From: Paracoccus sp. TOH
GTDB lineage: Bacteria > Pseudomonadota > Alphaproteobacteria > Rhodobacterales > Rhodobacteraceae
Assembly: GCF_030388245.1 (NCBI RefSeq)
Contig: NZ_CP098361.1
Coordinates: 248,001 to 312,000 of the forward strand
DNA: 64,000 nt
Direction: 5' to 3'
Every line of letters begins with the position of its first letter. Positions within the stretch are counted from its first letter, which is position 1. The notes under the pieces were generated by a model, which did no database searches, was not told where the DNA came from, and saw only the letters and a program-made list of their open reading frames with translations. Below are positions 1-8,121 of this stretch, one piece after another. The position numbers and the translations under genes were made by a program.

Positions 1-659
1 TGCGCGAGAATGTCGGCCTGGGGCTGGAACTGGCCGGCGTCCCTGCCGCCGAACGGCGCAAGCGCGTCGATGCCCAACTGGCCACCGTCGGGCTGACCGA
101 ATGGGCCGAGCGCAAGGTGGGCGACCTGTCGGGCGGCATGCAGCAGCGCGTCGGCCTGGCCCGCGCCTTCGCCACCGAGGCGCCGATCCTGCTGATGGAC
201 GAGCCCTTCTCGGCGCTGGACCCGCTGATCCGCAACCGGCTGCAGGACGAACTGCTGGAGCTGCAGGAACGCTTCCGCCGCACCATCGTCTTCGTCAGCC
301 ACGACCTGGACGAGGCGTTCCGCATCGGCAACCGCATCGCGCTGATGGAGGGCGGCCGCATCGTGCAGATCGGCACCGCGCGCGAGATCATCGCCAATCC
401 GGTCAATGCCTATGTCGAGGATTTCGTCGCCCACATGAACCCGCTGGCGGTGCTGACCGCCGAGGACGTGGCCGAGCCCGGCGACCTGCCGGGCGATGCG
501 CTGGACCGCGAAACCCCGGTGCGCGAGGTCATCCGCATGATGACCGAATCCGGCATCGACGCCTTGCCCCTGCAGGGCGGCGGCCGCGTGACCCGGCAAA
601 GCATCATGTCCCGGCTGGTCGCCCGGCGCGGCGCCGGGGGCGGCGCGATCGAGCACTGA
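1..659 (+). CDS. choV: Quaternary-amine (choline/glycine betaine) ABC transporter ATPase, C-terminal part
   Basis: The gene runs off the left edge; the last 218 codons are visible, in frame from base 3. They show the ABC signature LSGGMQQR (about visible residue 42), the Walker B stretch LLMDEP with the D-loop SALDPLIR, and the H-loop VSHDLDEA. After the ATPase core comes a short regulatory tail with one CBS-like segment (ETPVREVIRMMTESGIDALP). This tail, and the phrase FVAHMNPL, are typical of the OpuAA/ProV/ChoV branch of quaternary-amine importers, where the ATPase drives uptake of choline or glycine betaine. Walker A lies outside the window. Choline rather than betaine or proline is an inference; the permease and binding protein would be to the left. 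Confidence 0.75.
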   Translation, partial: RENVGLGLELAGVPAAERRKRVDAQLATVGLTEWAERKVGDLSGGMQQRVGLARAFATEAPILLMDEPFSALDPLIRNRLQDELLELQERFRRTIVFVSHDLDEAFRIGNRIALMEGGRIVQIGTAREIIANPVNAYVEDFVAHMNPLAVLTAEDVAEPGDLPGDALDRETPVREVIRMMTESGIDALPLQGGGRVTRQSIMSRLVARRGAGGGAIEH

Positions 660-1003
660 CCCCATCCTTGTTGCGGCAAGACCATGGCCCGTCCCGCAAA
701 CCTCGCGGGGCGGGTTGCCTCGAATCGCAAGATGTGCCTATCAAGTGCCCTGTTCCGCAATCTCGACAGAAAGGGCACCGGCATGATCATCATTACCGCC
801 GCTTCGGCTGCCGCCTTTCGCGGGATGAACCGACGCCAGGACCGGCGTTGACGGAACCCGTTCAGGGCATCCCGCACCGGGACTGAGCTTCCCCATCTTC
901 GCCGACGGCTGACGCCCCGCGATGTCGCACGGGCGCTGCCCGTCGCCTTTTCGACCCATTGCTACATGAGGGCCGTGCCGTGCAGAACGGGCGGCTGGAC
1001 AGG
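660..1003. other. Intergenic region, 344 bases, with one possible micro-ORF
   Basis: No convincing gene is seen between the ABC ATPase and the DUF1127 gene. The only candidate is a 22-codon ORF at 783-851 (MIIITAASAAAFRGMNRRQDRR) with an AAAGG stretch about 9 bases upstream of its ATG. It has no recognisable family and is too short to trust. No obvious terminator or repeat is seen here. Confidence 0.4.
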
Positions 1004-1222
1004 ATGACCCTTGCAACCATTCCTGCCGCGCGGGAACTCCGCGCGCCTTTGGACGAGCTGATCAAGACCCACGGGCTGCTGCGCGTCAGCCTGGCGTTGC
1101 TGCGCGCCGCCCTGCGGCGGGGCGGCAAGCCGCCGCCGGTCGACACGCTTCCCGACCACCTGCTGCGCGACATCGGGATCGAGCCGCAGCAGCGTAGCCC
1201 GCGCCACTGGGACCTGCGCTAA
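1004..1222 (+). CDS. DUF1127 (YjiS-like) small protein
   Basis: A 72-residue basic protein starting MTLATIPAARELRAP. The C-terminal part contains LPDHLLRDIGIEPQQ, which matches the DUF1127 core pattern (leucine-rich helix followed by LxDIGL/I). The family is common in alphaproteobacteria; members have been linked to phosphate, carbon and RNA metabolism, but no function can be assigned here. An in-frame TTG at 959 and GTG at 980 would give longer forms; the ATG at 1004 was chosen because the family usually begins close to this point. The stop overlaps the stop of the convergent EamA gene by 4 bases. Confidence 0.6.
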   Translation: MTLATIPAARELRAPLDELIKTHGLLRVSLALLRAALRRGGKPPPVDTLPDHLLRDIGIEPQQRSPRHWDLR

Positions 1223-2130
1223 TCGCGGGTCGCGCCGGGCGGCGGGGTGACCAGGCCCCGCCGCAGCCGTGCCTCGCGCCAGGTGATATAGCTGATCGCG
1301 CCTATCATGACGGCGCCGCCGACCAGCACCCACAGATCGACCGGCTCGGCAAAGACCAGCGCGCCAAGCAGGCTGGCCCAGATCAACTGCAGCAGCGTCA
1401 CCGGCTGCGTCACCGTCAGCGGCGCCGAGATGAAGGCGCGGGTCATGGCGTAATGCCCGGCGGTGGCGAACAGCGCCGTGCAGGCCAGAACCGCGCATTG
1501 CAGCAGGCTCGGCGTCACCCAATGCAGCGCCGCGATGGGCGCCAGCCCGACGCAGACCGTCAGCGACATCATCGCCACCACCACCGAGGCCGGCACATGG
1601 TCGGACAGCCGCTTGGCGACCAGATAGGACAGGCCGAAGGTGACCGAGGCGCCGAGCTGCGCCAGATGGCCGGGCTCCAGCGCCCGAAGGCCGGGCCGCA
1701 GCACGATCATCGCCCCCGCCAGCGCCACGGCGATGGCCAGCGCCCGCCGCCACGAGACCCGCTCGCCCATCAGCAGCGCCGCGCCGACCGTCACCACGAT
1801 GGGGTTGAGAAAGCCGATGGCGGTGACCTCGGCCACGGTGATGCGCGCCATGGCATAGAACCACAGGATCACCGCCAGCACATGCAACCCGCCGCGCAGC
1901 GCGAACAGCCCCCAGATGCGCGGGGGGAAGCCGCGCCGCAGCGCCGGCCCCAGCGCCGGGACCAGCAGCAGCAGGCCGAAAGCGAAGCGGATGAAGGCGC
2001 CCTCGGCCGCCGGCAGCGCCTGGCCCAGCCAGCGCACCGTGCCGTTGACGCCGACGAAGCACAGCCCGGCCGTCAGCATCCAGAAGATGCCGTTCAGGTC
2101 GCTGCGGGGGGTGGCCGGGCCCTGCGTCAT
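1219..2130 (-). CDS. EamA/DMT-family membrane transporter
   Basis: A 303-residue, strongly hydrophobic protein with about ten predicted membrane helices in two EamA repeats (about residues 12-145 and 155-290). Recognisable pieces are GIFWMLTAGLCFVGVNGTVRW at the first helix, WFYAMARI at the end of the first half, and the second-half motif HYAMTRAFISAPLTVTQP. The substrate is unknown. The start ATG at 2130 is preceded by GGCGGG. It lies 38 bases downstream of the LysE-type exporter on the same strand, so the two are probably co-transcribed and may both export small metabolites. Confidence 0.85.
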   Translation of the reverse strand: MTQGPATPRSDLNGIFWMLTAGLCFVGVNGTVRWLGQALPAAEGAFIRFAFGLLLLVPALGPALRRGFPPRIWGLFALRGGLHVLAVILWFYAMARITVAEVTAIGFLNPIVVTVGAALLMGERVSWRRALAIAVALAGAMIVLRPGLRALEPGHLAQLGASVTFGLSYLVAKRLSDHVPASVVVAMMSLTVCVGLAPIAALHWVTPSLLQCAVLACTALFATAGHYAMTRAFISAPLTVTQPVTLLQLIWASLLGALVFAEPVDLWVLVGGAVMIGAISYITWREARLRRGLVTPPPGATRD

Positions 2131-2168
2131 CCCGCCGCCATGCCCTTTCGGCCGGCCGGGCGCAAGGG

Positions 2169-2765
2169 TCAGCCGTTCCGCACCAGCCCAAGGGCGATGC
2201 TCCACATCACCAGCCCGACCAGCAGATCCAGCACCCGCCAGGCCGCCGGCCGCGCGAACAGCGGCGACAGCCAGCGCGCCCCGTAGCCCAGCGCGAAGAA
2301 GAAGATCACCGAGCCCGAGACCGCCCCGGCGACGAAACCCGGCTTGTCCTCCCAGCGGGCCGAGATCGAGCCGATCAGCACCACCGTATCCAGCCAGACA
2401 TGCGGGTTGAGCCAGGTCAGCGCCGCCAGCACGCCCAGCGTGGCGGCCAGGCCGGTCGCCCCCTGCCCGGCCCGCAGGCTCTCGCCGCCGCGCCAGGCGG
2501 CACGAAAGGCCCGCGCGCCATAGACCAGCAGGAACACCGCGCCGCCCCAGCGCATCGCCTCCAGAAACCACGGCGCGCGCGCCGCCAGCGCCCCGGCGCC
2601 CAGCACCCCGGCGGTGATCAGCACCGCGTCCGACAGCGCGCAAAACGCACAGGTCGCCAGCACATGCCGGCGCATCAGACCCTGCTTCAGCACGAAGGCG
2701 TTCTGCGCCCCGATGGCGACGATCAGCGACAGGGCGGTGCCCAGACCGGCAAGATAGGCATGCAT
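2169..2765 (-). CDS. LysE/ArgO-type basic amino-acid exporter
   Basis: A 198-residue inner-membrane protein with about six helices. The N-terminus carries the family hallmark IGAQNAFVLKQGL (about residues 18-30), and the middle carries TWLNPHVWLDTVVLIGS, the NPxxWLD motif of LysE/ArgO exporters. The family exports lysine and arginine or the toxic analogue canavanine. It is divergent from an ArgP/LysG-type LysR regulator that starts 84 bases away, the classic lysE-lysG or argO-argP arrangement, so it is probably activated by that regulator when basic amino acids accumulate. Whether lysine or arginine is preferred cannot be read from sequence. Confidence 0.88.
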   Translation of the reverse strand: MHAYLAGLGTALSLIVAIGAQNAFVLKQGLMRRHVLATCAFCALSDAVLITAGVLGAGALAARAPWFLEAMRWGGAVFLLVYGARAFRAAWRGGESLRAGQGATGLAATLGVLAALTWLNPHVWLDTVVLIGSISARWEDKPGFVAGAVSGSVIFFFALGYGARWLSPLFARPAAWRVLDLLVGLVMWSIALGLVRNG

Positions 2766-2849
2766 GCGGCTCTCCTTTTCGGGCCTGTCTTGCCGGCCGG
2801 GCCGCCTTCAGGCAAATTCAAAATCGTTATCCGGGTTAAGGCTGGCTTC

Positions 2850-3719
2850 ATGCTTGACTATGCCGCGCTCAGCGCCCTGTCCGAGATCATCCGCCGCGGC
2901 AGCTTCGAGGCCGCGGCCGCGGCGCTCGGCGTCACCCCTTCGGCGGTCTCGCAGCGCATCAAGGGGCTCGAGGAACGGCTGGGCCAGGTGCTGATCCATC
3001 GCGGCCCGCCCGCCACCGGGACCGAGACCGGGCTGCGGCTGATGCAGCATCTCGACCAGGTGCGGCTGCTGGAAAGCACGCTTGCGACCGGGCTGCAGCC
3101 ATCCGCCGGCCCGGCGGTGCTGCGGCTGGCGGTGAATGCCGACAGCCTGGCCACCTGGTTCCCGCCGGTGATGGCGGCGCTGCCGGTGCTTTACGACCTG
3201 GTGTTGGACGACCAGGACCACGCCCGCGACTGGCTGCGCCAGGGCCAGGTCTCGGCGGCGATCAGTTCGGACCCCGACCCGGTGCCGGGCTGCGACGCGC
3301 TGCGCTTGGGCGCGATGCGCTACCAGGCGCTGGCCGCGCCGGATTTCCTGGCCCGGCATTTCCCGAACGGCGTGACCGAACCCGCCCTGCGCGCCGCCCC
3401 GACGATCATCTTCAACGCCAAGGACGCGCTGCAATCCCGCTGGGCCGAACGCGCCACCGGCAAGCGCCTGCACCTGCCCGGCCACCGGATCCCGGCCTCG
3501 GAACCCTTTGCCCGCGCGGTGGCACTCGGTCTTGGCTGGGGCATGATCCCCGAAAGCATGGCCGCCCCGGCGCTGCGCGACGGCCGGCTGCGGCCGCTGG
3601 TCCCCGGCCTGCCGCTGGACGTGGCGCTGCATTGGCATGTCCAGCGCGCCATGGCCCCCGCCCTTGCCCCCCTGACCGCCGCCATAAGAAAAAGGGCCGC
3701 AGCAGACCTGCGACCCTGA
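2850..3719 (+). CDS. argP: LysR-family regulator, ArgP/LysG type
   Basis: A 289-residue protein. The N-terminal winged helix (residues 1-60: LDYAALSALSEIIRRGSFEAAA, then TPSAVSQRIKGLEERLG) is the LysR DNA-binding domain; the remainder is the periplasmic-binding-like effector domain. The pattern LDYxALxALxxIIRxGSFExAAxxLxVTPSAVSQRI is characteristic of ArgP/IciA/LysG. It is divergent from the LysE-type exporter, which is its expected target. The ATG at 2850 is the only start that gives the standard LysR N-terminus. The 84-base gap between the two genes is AT-richer than its surroundings and should hold both promoters and the operator. An imperfect hairpin spans the stop codon (about 3695-3716). 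Confidence 0.88.
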   Translation: MLDYAALSALSEIIRRGSFEAAAAALGVTPSAVSQRIKGLEERLGQVLIHRGPPATGTETGLRLMQHLDQVRLLESTLATGLQPSAGPAVLRLAVNADSLATWFPPVMAALPVLYDLVLDDQDHARDWLRQGQVSAAISSDPDPVPGCDALRLGAMRYQALAAPDFLARHFPNGVTEPALRAAPTIIFNAKDALQSRWAERATGKRLHLPGHRIPASEPFARAVALGLGWGMIPESMAAPALRDGRLRPLVPGLPLDVALHWHVQRAMAPALAPLTAAIRKRAAADLRP

Positions 3720-3726
3720 TTTCTCT

Positions 3727-3754
3727 GTTGCCCAAATACCCCCGCCGGAGGCGG
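3727..3754 (+). repeat. Dispersed intergenic element, copy A
   Basis: The core GCCCAAATACCCCC is followed by the small hairpin CCGCC-GGA-GGCGG. It fills the gap between the convergent argP and yebC ends. Related copies are at 17181, 18369, 22337, 24870 and 36733. Confidence 0.6.
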
Positions 3755-3758
3755 AAGT

Positions 3759-4499
3759 TCAAAGCTGCGCCGCCACATCCTCGGGAATGTCGAAATTCCC
3801 GGTGACATTCTGCACGTCGTCGTCGTCCTCCAGCGCGTCCAGCAGCTTCATCAGCTTCTGCGCGGTCTCCAGGTCGATCTCGGTCGGGGCCTGCGGCTTC
3901 CAGATCAGCTTGGCATGTTCGGATTCGCCCAGGCTGGCCTCCAGCGCATTCGAGACCTCGGCCAGGTCGGTATCCGAGGTATAGATCCAGTGCCCGTCCT
4001 CGTCGCTCTCGACATCCTCGGCCCCGGCCTCGATGGCGGCCAGCATCACCGTGTCGGCATCGCCGGCCTCGGGGTTGTAGAGAATCTCGCCCTTGCGGTC
4101 GAACATGAAGCTGACCGAGCCGGTCTGCCCCAGGTCGCCGCCATACTTGGTGAAATAGCTGCGCACGTTCGAGGCGGTGCGGTTGCGGTTGTCGGTCATC
4201 GCCTCGACGATGATGGCGATGCCGTTCGGGCCGTAGCCCTCGTAGCGGATCTCGTCGTAGTTCTCGGCATCGCCGCCCTGCGATTTCTTGATGGCGCGGT
4301 CGATCACGTCCTTCGGCACCGAGTTCGACTTGGCTTCCTTCACCGCAAGGCGTAGCCGCGGGTTCTTCTCGGGGTCAGGGTCGCCCATCTTGGCGGCGAC
4401 GGTGATTTCTTTGGCCAGTTTCGAAAACAGCTTCGAGCGCAGCTTGTCCTGCTTGCCCTTGCGATGCTGGATATTGGCCCATTTGCTATGGCCTGCCAT
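3759..4499 (-). CDS. yebC: YebC/PmpR-family regulator or translation factor
   Basis: A 246-residue protein with the invariant start [18 protein letters not shown], followed by [18 protein letters not shown] and [19 protein letters not shown], all signatures of the YebC/TACO1 family. The length matches the family norm of about 240-250. Members were described as transcription regulators (PmpR) and more recently as factors that help ribosomes translate proline-rich stretches. It is transcribed alone; the ATG at 4499 is fixed by the conserved N-terminus. The ribbon-helix-helix/fumC group lies upstream on the same strand, 64 bases away. Confidence 0.95.
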   Translation of the reverse strand: MAGHSKWANIQHRKGKQDKLRSKLFSKLAKEITVAAKMGDPDPEKNPRLRLAVKEAKSNSVPKDVIDRAIKKSQGGDAENYDEIRYEGYGPNGIAIIVEAMTDNRNRTASNVRSYFTKYGGDLGQTGSVSFMFDRKGEILYNPEAGDADTVMLAAIEAGAEDVESDEDGHWIYTSDTDLAEVSNALEASLGESEHAKLIWKPQAPTEIDLETAQKLMKLLDALEDDDDVQNVTGNFDIPEDVAAQL

Positions 4500-4563
4500 G
4501 GTATGTCCCGGAATTTGGATATGTGCAGCGGCTTTTAGTCAGCCAGGGCCGGCGCCGCAAGCG

Positions 4564-4827
4564 TTACGCCCGATTCCGGACGATCTCGGCCAGCACGTAA
4601 AGCCGCAGTGCCGTGGCCAGCCCCACCTCGGGCGGGCGGGCGGCGTCGATCTGGGCGATCAGCGCCGCGGTGGTGCGTCCCCCGGCGCGGGCCAGCGCGC
4701 GCAGCTCGCGCCAGAACGCATCCTCCAGGCTGACCGAGGTGCGGTGCCCGCCGATGGTGACCGAGCGCTTGACCGGCGCCGACATCGGCGGCAGCGGCGG
4801 CGCGGCAGGCGGCTCATTCGTCGCCAT
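4564..4827 (-). CDS. Ribbon-helix-helix domain protein (RHH_4 type)
   Basis: An 87-residue protein. After a Pro/Ala-rich head of about 20 residues it has KRSVTIGGHRTSVSLEDAFWRELRALA, the beta-strand-helix-helix pattern of the RHH_4 ribbon-helix-helix family that is frequent in Rhodobacteraceae. It ends with LRLYVLAEIVRNRA. It is probably a small DNA-binding dimer, but no target is known. Its start overlaps the end of the DUF4169 gene by 14 bases, so the two are translationally coupled downstream of fumC. An internal ATG at codon 15 (MSAPVKRS) is an alternative start. Confidence 0.75.
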   Translation of the reverse strand: MATNEPPAAPPLPPMSAPVKRSVTIGGHRTSVSLEDAFWRELRALARAGGRTTAALIAQIDAARPPEVGLATALRLYVLAEIVRNRA

Positions 4828-5023
4828 TCTCGGGAACCTCGCGGCGGTGCTGGTCCAGATGGCGGGCGGCCCGCACCGCGGCGTCCTTCTCGGCGAGCTT
4901 CTGGCCCTTGCTGCGGCCGAACTTCGCCGCATTCGCGTCGCCCTGCTTGCGGGCGGCATCGCGGGCGGCGGTCTTGCGCGCCGCCCGCAGGTTCACGACC
5001 TTGCCTGAACCGGACCCGGTCAA
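4814..5023 (-). CDS. DUF4169 family small protein
   Basis: A 69-residue, highly charged protein: VVNLRAARKTAARDAARKQ at the front, then AAKFGRSKGQKLAEKDAA and ARHLDQHRRE. This pattern (VxNLRxARKxxAR ... NxxKFGRTKxxK ... LDxHR) is the DUF4169 family, found in alphaproteobacteria beside fumC. No function is known. The start appears to be TTG at 5023, two bases after the fumC stop; a GTG at 4996 would remove nine residues. The close spacing suggests co-expression with fumC. Confidence 0.75.
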   Translation of the reverse strand: MTGSGSGKVVNLRAARKTAARDAARKQGDANAAKFGRSKGQKLAEKDAAVRAARHLDQHRREVPENGDE

Positions 5024-5025
5024 GA

Positions 5026-6423
5026 TCAGTCTGCCGGACCGATCATCTGCTCGGGGCGGACGATGCGGTCGAAGGTCTCGCCATCGACGAAGCCCAGCGC
5101 AATCGCCTCCTCGCGCAGCGTGGTGCCGTTCTTGTGCGCGGTCTTGGCCACCTTGGTGGCATTGTCATAGCCGATGGTCGGCGCCAGCGCCGTCACCAGC
5201 ATCAGCGATTCCTTCATCAGCTTCTCGATGCGCTCGACATTGGCCTTGGTGCCGACCACCATGTTGTCGGTGAAGGATCCCGCCGCATCGCCCAGAAGCT
5301 GCATGGATTGCAGCACGTTATAGGACATCATCGGGTTGTAGACGTTCAGCTCGAAATGACCCTGCGACCCGGCAAAGCCGATGGCGGCGTCATTGCCCAT
5401 GACATGGGCGCAGACCATGGTCAGCGCCTCGGCCTGGGTCGGGTTGACCTTGCCGGGCATGATCGACGAGCCCGGCTCGTTTTCCGGCAGGATCAGCTCA
5501 CCCAGGCCGGAACGCGGGCCCGAGCCCAACAGCCGCATGTCGTTGGCGATCTTGAACAGCGAGCCGGCGACGGTCTTCAGCGCGCCCGAGAAGAACACCA
5601 TCGCGTCATGCGCGGCCAGCGCCTCGAACTTGTTCGGCGCGGTGACGAAGGGCAGGCCGGTGATCTTGGCGATCGCGGCGGCGATGGCCGTGTCCCAGCC
5701 CTTCTTGGTGCTCAGGCCGGTGCCGACGGCGGTGCCGCCCTGCGCCAGCTCGTAGATGTCGCCCAAGGCCAGCTTGACCCGCTCAATGCCCTTCTGGACC
5801 TGATGCGCATAGCCGCCGAATTCCTGGCCCAGGGTCAGCGGCGTCGCGTCCTGGGTATGGGTGCGGCCGATCTTGATGATGTCCTTGAATTCCTCGGACT
5901 TCGCCACCAGCGCCTGGTGCAGCTTTTCCAGCCCCGGCAGCAGCACGTCGCGCGCCTGCATGGCGATGGCGACATGCATCGCGGTCGGGAAGGTGTCGTT
6001 CGAGGACTGGCCCATGTTCACATGGTCGTTCGGATGGACCGGCTTCTTGGAACCCAGCTCGCCGCCCAGGATCTCGATGGCGCGGTTGCTGACCACCTCG
6101 TTGGCGTTCATGTTCGACTGCGTGCCCGAGCCGGTCTGCCAGACCACCAGCGGGAAGTTGTCGTCGAACTTGCCGGCGACGACTTCCGAGGCCGCCTGCA
6201 CCATCGCCTTGCCGATCTCGGGGTCCAGCTTGCCGGTGGCCATGTTCACCTCGGCGGCCGCCTGCTTGATCACCCCCAGCGCACGCACGATGGCAACCGG
6301 CTGCTTTTCCCAGCCGATGGGGAAGTTCTGGATCGAGCGCTGGGTCTGCGCCCCCCAATACTTGTCGGCCGGCACTTCCAGCGGGCCGAAGCTGTCGGTC
6401 TCGGTGCGGGTGGTCTTGGTCAT
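5026..6423 (-). CDS. fumC: Fumarate hydratase class II
   Basis: A 465-residue protein that interconverts fumarate and malate in the TCA cycle. It shows the superfamily signature [17 protein letters not shown], the region [15 protein letters not shown], and [20 protein letters not shown]. The length and N-terminus ([24 protein letters not shown]) are standard for class II, iron-independent fumarases. It is the first gene of a set with DUF4169 and a ribbon-helix-helix protein. A plausible promoter lies at 6452-6480. Confidence 0.97.
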   Translation of the reverse strand: MTKTTRTETDSFGPLEVPADKYWGAQTQRSIQNFPIGWEKQPVAIVRALGVIKQAAAEVNMATGKLDPEIGKAMVQAASEVVAGKFDDNFPLVVWQTGSGTQSNMNANEVVSNRAIEILGGELGSKKPVHPNDHVNMGQSSNDTFPTAMHVAIAMQARDVLLPGLEKLHQALVAKSEEFKDIIKIGRTHTQDATPLTLGQEFGGYAHQVQKGIERVKLALGDIYELAQGGTAVGTGLSTKKGWDTAIAAAIAKITGLPFVTAPNKFEALAAHDAMVFFSGALKTVAGSLFKIANDMRLLGSGPRSGLGELILPENEPGSSIMPGKVNPTQAEALTMVCAHVMGNDAAIGFAGSQGHFELNVYNPMMSYNVLQSMQLLGDAAGSFTDNMVVGTKANVERIEKLMKESLMLVTALAPTIGYDNATKVAKTAHKNGTTLREEAIALGFVDGETFDRIVRPEQMIGPAD

Positions 6424-6451
6424 GTCGGATATCCCTCACGGTTCTGCCGGC

Positions 6452-6480
6452 CTTGTAGCCCCGGCGTGCCGGATTCGCAA
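6452..6480 (-). promoter_or_regulatory. Candidate fumC promoter
   Basis: On the minus strand TTGCGA (6475-6480) is separated by 17 bases from TACAAG (6452-6457), 29 bases upstream of the fumC ATG. The fit to a sigma-70 promoter is fair, not strong. Confidence 0.35.
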
Positions 6481-6508
6481 TTGGTATGCGAAAGTATGCA
6501 GTTAGCGC

Positions 6509-7063
6509 TCACGGCGACTGGCGAAAGACATAGACGCGGGCCGGCGGCAGGTTGGCCCAGATCCGGCGGCTTTTGCGATGGCTCAGGCCGAACCGCGCCC
6601 GCACCGCCTCGGACAGCGGCGGCAGCGGGCCATAGGTGATCTGCACGAAGGGCGCGCCCGGCTTCATCATCGACAGCGCCGCGCCGACGATGGCGGCCTG
6701 CAGCTCGTCGGGCATCGGCAGGGTCGGCACACCCGAGATCACCGCGTCGAGTCCCTGGCGTCCGACATTGACCATCTCCTGCGCCGGCAGGTTGTGGACC
6801 CGCGTGCCCGGAAACCGCTCGCCCAGCCGGGCGCAGAAGGCGGCGTTCAGCTCGTAAAGCTCCAGCCTCTGCGGCGGCAGGCCGGTGGCCAGGATGGCGC
6901 GGGTGATGGTGCCGGTGCCGGCGCCGATCTCGGCCACCGCCTCCATCTGCGGCGTGACCAGCCGCGCCATTTCGGCCGCGGTGGCGCGCCCGGTCGGGGC
7001 AATGGCGCGGATCTCGGAGGGTCGGCGCAGAAACTGGCCCAGGAAAAGCGACAGGTCGGACAA
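6509..7063 (-). CDS. Class I SAM-dependent methyltransferase, phospholipid N-methyltransferase (PmtA) type
   Basis: A 184-residue soluble protein with SAM-binding motif I EIGAGTGTITRAIL (about residues 45-58), an acidic motif II (LYELNAAF) and a motif SGVPTLPMP in the position typical of PmtA-like phospholipid methyltransferases. These convert phosphatidylethanolamine stepwise to phosphatidylcholine. The C-terminus RRIWANLPPARVYVFRQ also fits the family. The start is probably TTG at 7063, because GGAG stands eight bases upstream and no ATG fits. A related function (rRNA adenine or other methyltransferase) is less likely but not excluded. Confidence 0.75.
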   Translation of the reverse strand: MSDLSLFLGQFLRRPSEIRAIAPTGRATAAEMARLVTPQMEAVAEIGAGTGTITRAILATGLPPQRLELYELNAAFCARLGERFPGTRVHNLPAQEMVNVGRQGLDAVISGVPTLPMPDELQAAIVGAALSMMKPGAPFVQITYGPLPPLSEAVRARFGLSHRKSRRIWANLPPARVYVFRQSP

Positions 7064-7148
7064 ACGGGTTTCTCCTGCAAGGATGCCGGTTTCCGCCTCT
7101 ATGGCCTGCCGGTGACAGCACCGTGACGGGCCGGCCGAGGCAGGCGGG

Positions 7149-7610
7149 CTATTTCCGCCACTTGTCGAGGCTGACCACCTCGGCGCCGCCCTTGGGGCCC
7201 TCCTCTCCCGGCTCCTCGGGCGCGGGGTCGGCCTCGTCCTCCTCGTCCTCCTCTTCCTCGTGGTTCTCGAAGCGCAGGCCGAATTCGACCGACGGGTCCA
7301 CGAAGGTGCGCAGGGCGTCGAAAGGAATGTAGAGCGGCTCGGGAGAGTTGCCGAAATTCAGCGTGATGCGGAAACCCTCGGGCGTGACCTCGAGATCATC
7401 GAACCAGTGCTGGATGACGATGGTCATCTCCTCGGGATAGCGCTCGCGCAGCCAGTCGGCCATCTCGACATCCGAATCACGGGTGTCGAAGGTGATGAAG
7501 AAATGATGCTCGCCCGGCAGCCCGTCGCTGGCCACGGATTGCAGCACCTCGGCGATCAGCCGCTGCATGGCCCGGTGCATCATTCCGCCGTAATCTATTC
7601 CGCGTGCCAT
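7149..7610 (-). CDS. SspB-family ClpXP adaptor
   Basis: A 153-residue protein. The globular part (residues 5-115) has HHFFITFDTRDSDVEMADWL and MTIVIQHWFDDLEV, which match alphaproteobacterial SspB. This is followed by a very acidic run (EEEEDEEDEADPAPEE) and a short tail, GGAEVVSLDKWRK. SspB tethers substrates to ClpX; the conserved C-terminal hydrophobic/basic tip is the ClpX-binding module in this family. The ATG at 7610 has GGAGGA seven bases upstream. It appears to be a single-gene unit. Confidence 0.85.
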   Translation of the reverse strand: MARGIDYGGMMHRAMQRLIAEVLQSVASDGLPGEHHFFITFDTRDSDVEMADWLRERYPEEMTIVIQHWFDDLEVTPEGFRITLNFGNSPEPLYIPFDALRTFVDPSVEFGLRFENHEEEEDEEDEADPAPEEPGEEGPKGGAEVVSLDKWRK

Positions 7611-7786
7611 GGCGTCCTCCGTCGTGATTGGGGGTCAGCATAGGGAATTGAGGCGGCTTGAAAAGCCCCTAGCGCCGCTGCCGGGCACCGCTGCCGGCCG
7701 GCTTCTTCGTTGCCCGAATACTCGGAAAGCCGCGCCGGAAGCGCGGCCGCAAAGCCATGGGCCCAAAGGGGATCAAGGGGGAAAGA

Positions 7787-7863
7787 TGGCGCGGTTGACG
7801 GGGCTCGAACCCGCGACCCCCGGCGTGACAGGCCGGTACTCTAACCAACTGAGCTACAACCGC
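7787..7863 (-). tRNA. tRNA-Asp (GTC), copy 1
   Basis: A 77-base cloverleaf read on the minus strand: acceptor GCGGTTG/CAACCGC, anticodon loop CTGTCAC with anticodon GTC, T-loop TTCGAGC, discriminator G and an encoded CCA. It is identical to the copy 28 bases away. Confidence 0.95.
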
Positions 7864-7891
7864 GCATCTTTTCGGCGATATATGGTGGTGG

Positions 7892-7968
7892 TGGCGCGGT
7901 TGACGGGGCTCGAACCCGCGACCCCCGGCGTGACAGGCCGGTACTCTAACCAACTGAGCTACAACCGC
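7892..7968 (-). tRNA. tRNA-Asp (GTC), copy 2
   Basis: The same 77-base tRNA as at 7787-7863, base for base, including the encoded CCA. On the minus strand this copy is the upstream one, and the pair is probably one transcript. Confidence 0.95.
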
Positions 7969-8061
7969 GCAGACCACTTCCCCCGGATCGCCGTCCGGGG
8001 TGCGAGGGGGTTTACGCACGGGGGCGGGTGGCGTCAAGGCCGATCTTGACCGATCTTGCGC

Positions 8062-8092
8062 AAAAATGAAGGGGCGCCCCGAAAGGCGCCCC
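8062..8092 (-). terminator. Terminator after the PRC-barrel gene
   Basis: An 8-bp perfect stem, GGGGCGCC (8071-8078) with GGCGCCCC (8085-8092), with a six-base loop. Read on the minus strand it is followed by TTCATTTTTG. It lies 30 bases past the stop of the gene ending at 8122. Confidence 0.65.
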
Positions 8093-8121
8093 CAAGACCG
8101 GGAAAACAAGACAGGCAGGCC

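Noticed and set aside
4288..6639. A 783-codon + strand open frame
   Set aside because: It lies opposite yebC, the RHH gene, DUF4169 and fumC, which are certain. Its translation is rich in Arg, Gly and His with no domain, as expected for the reverse strand of a high-GC gene.
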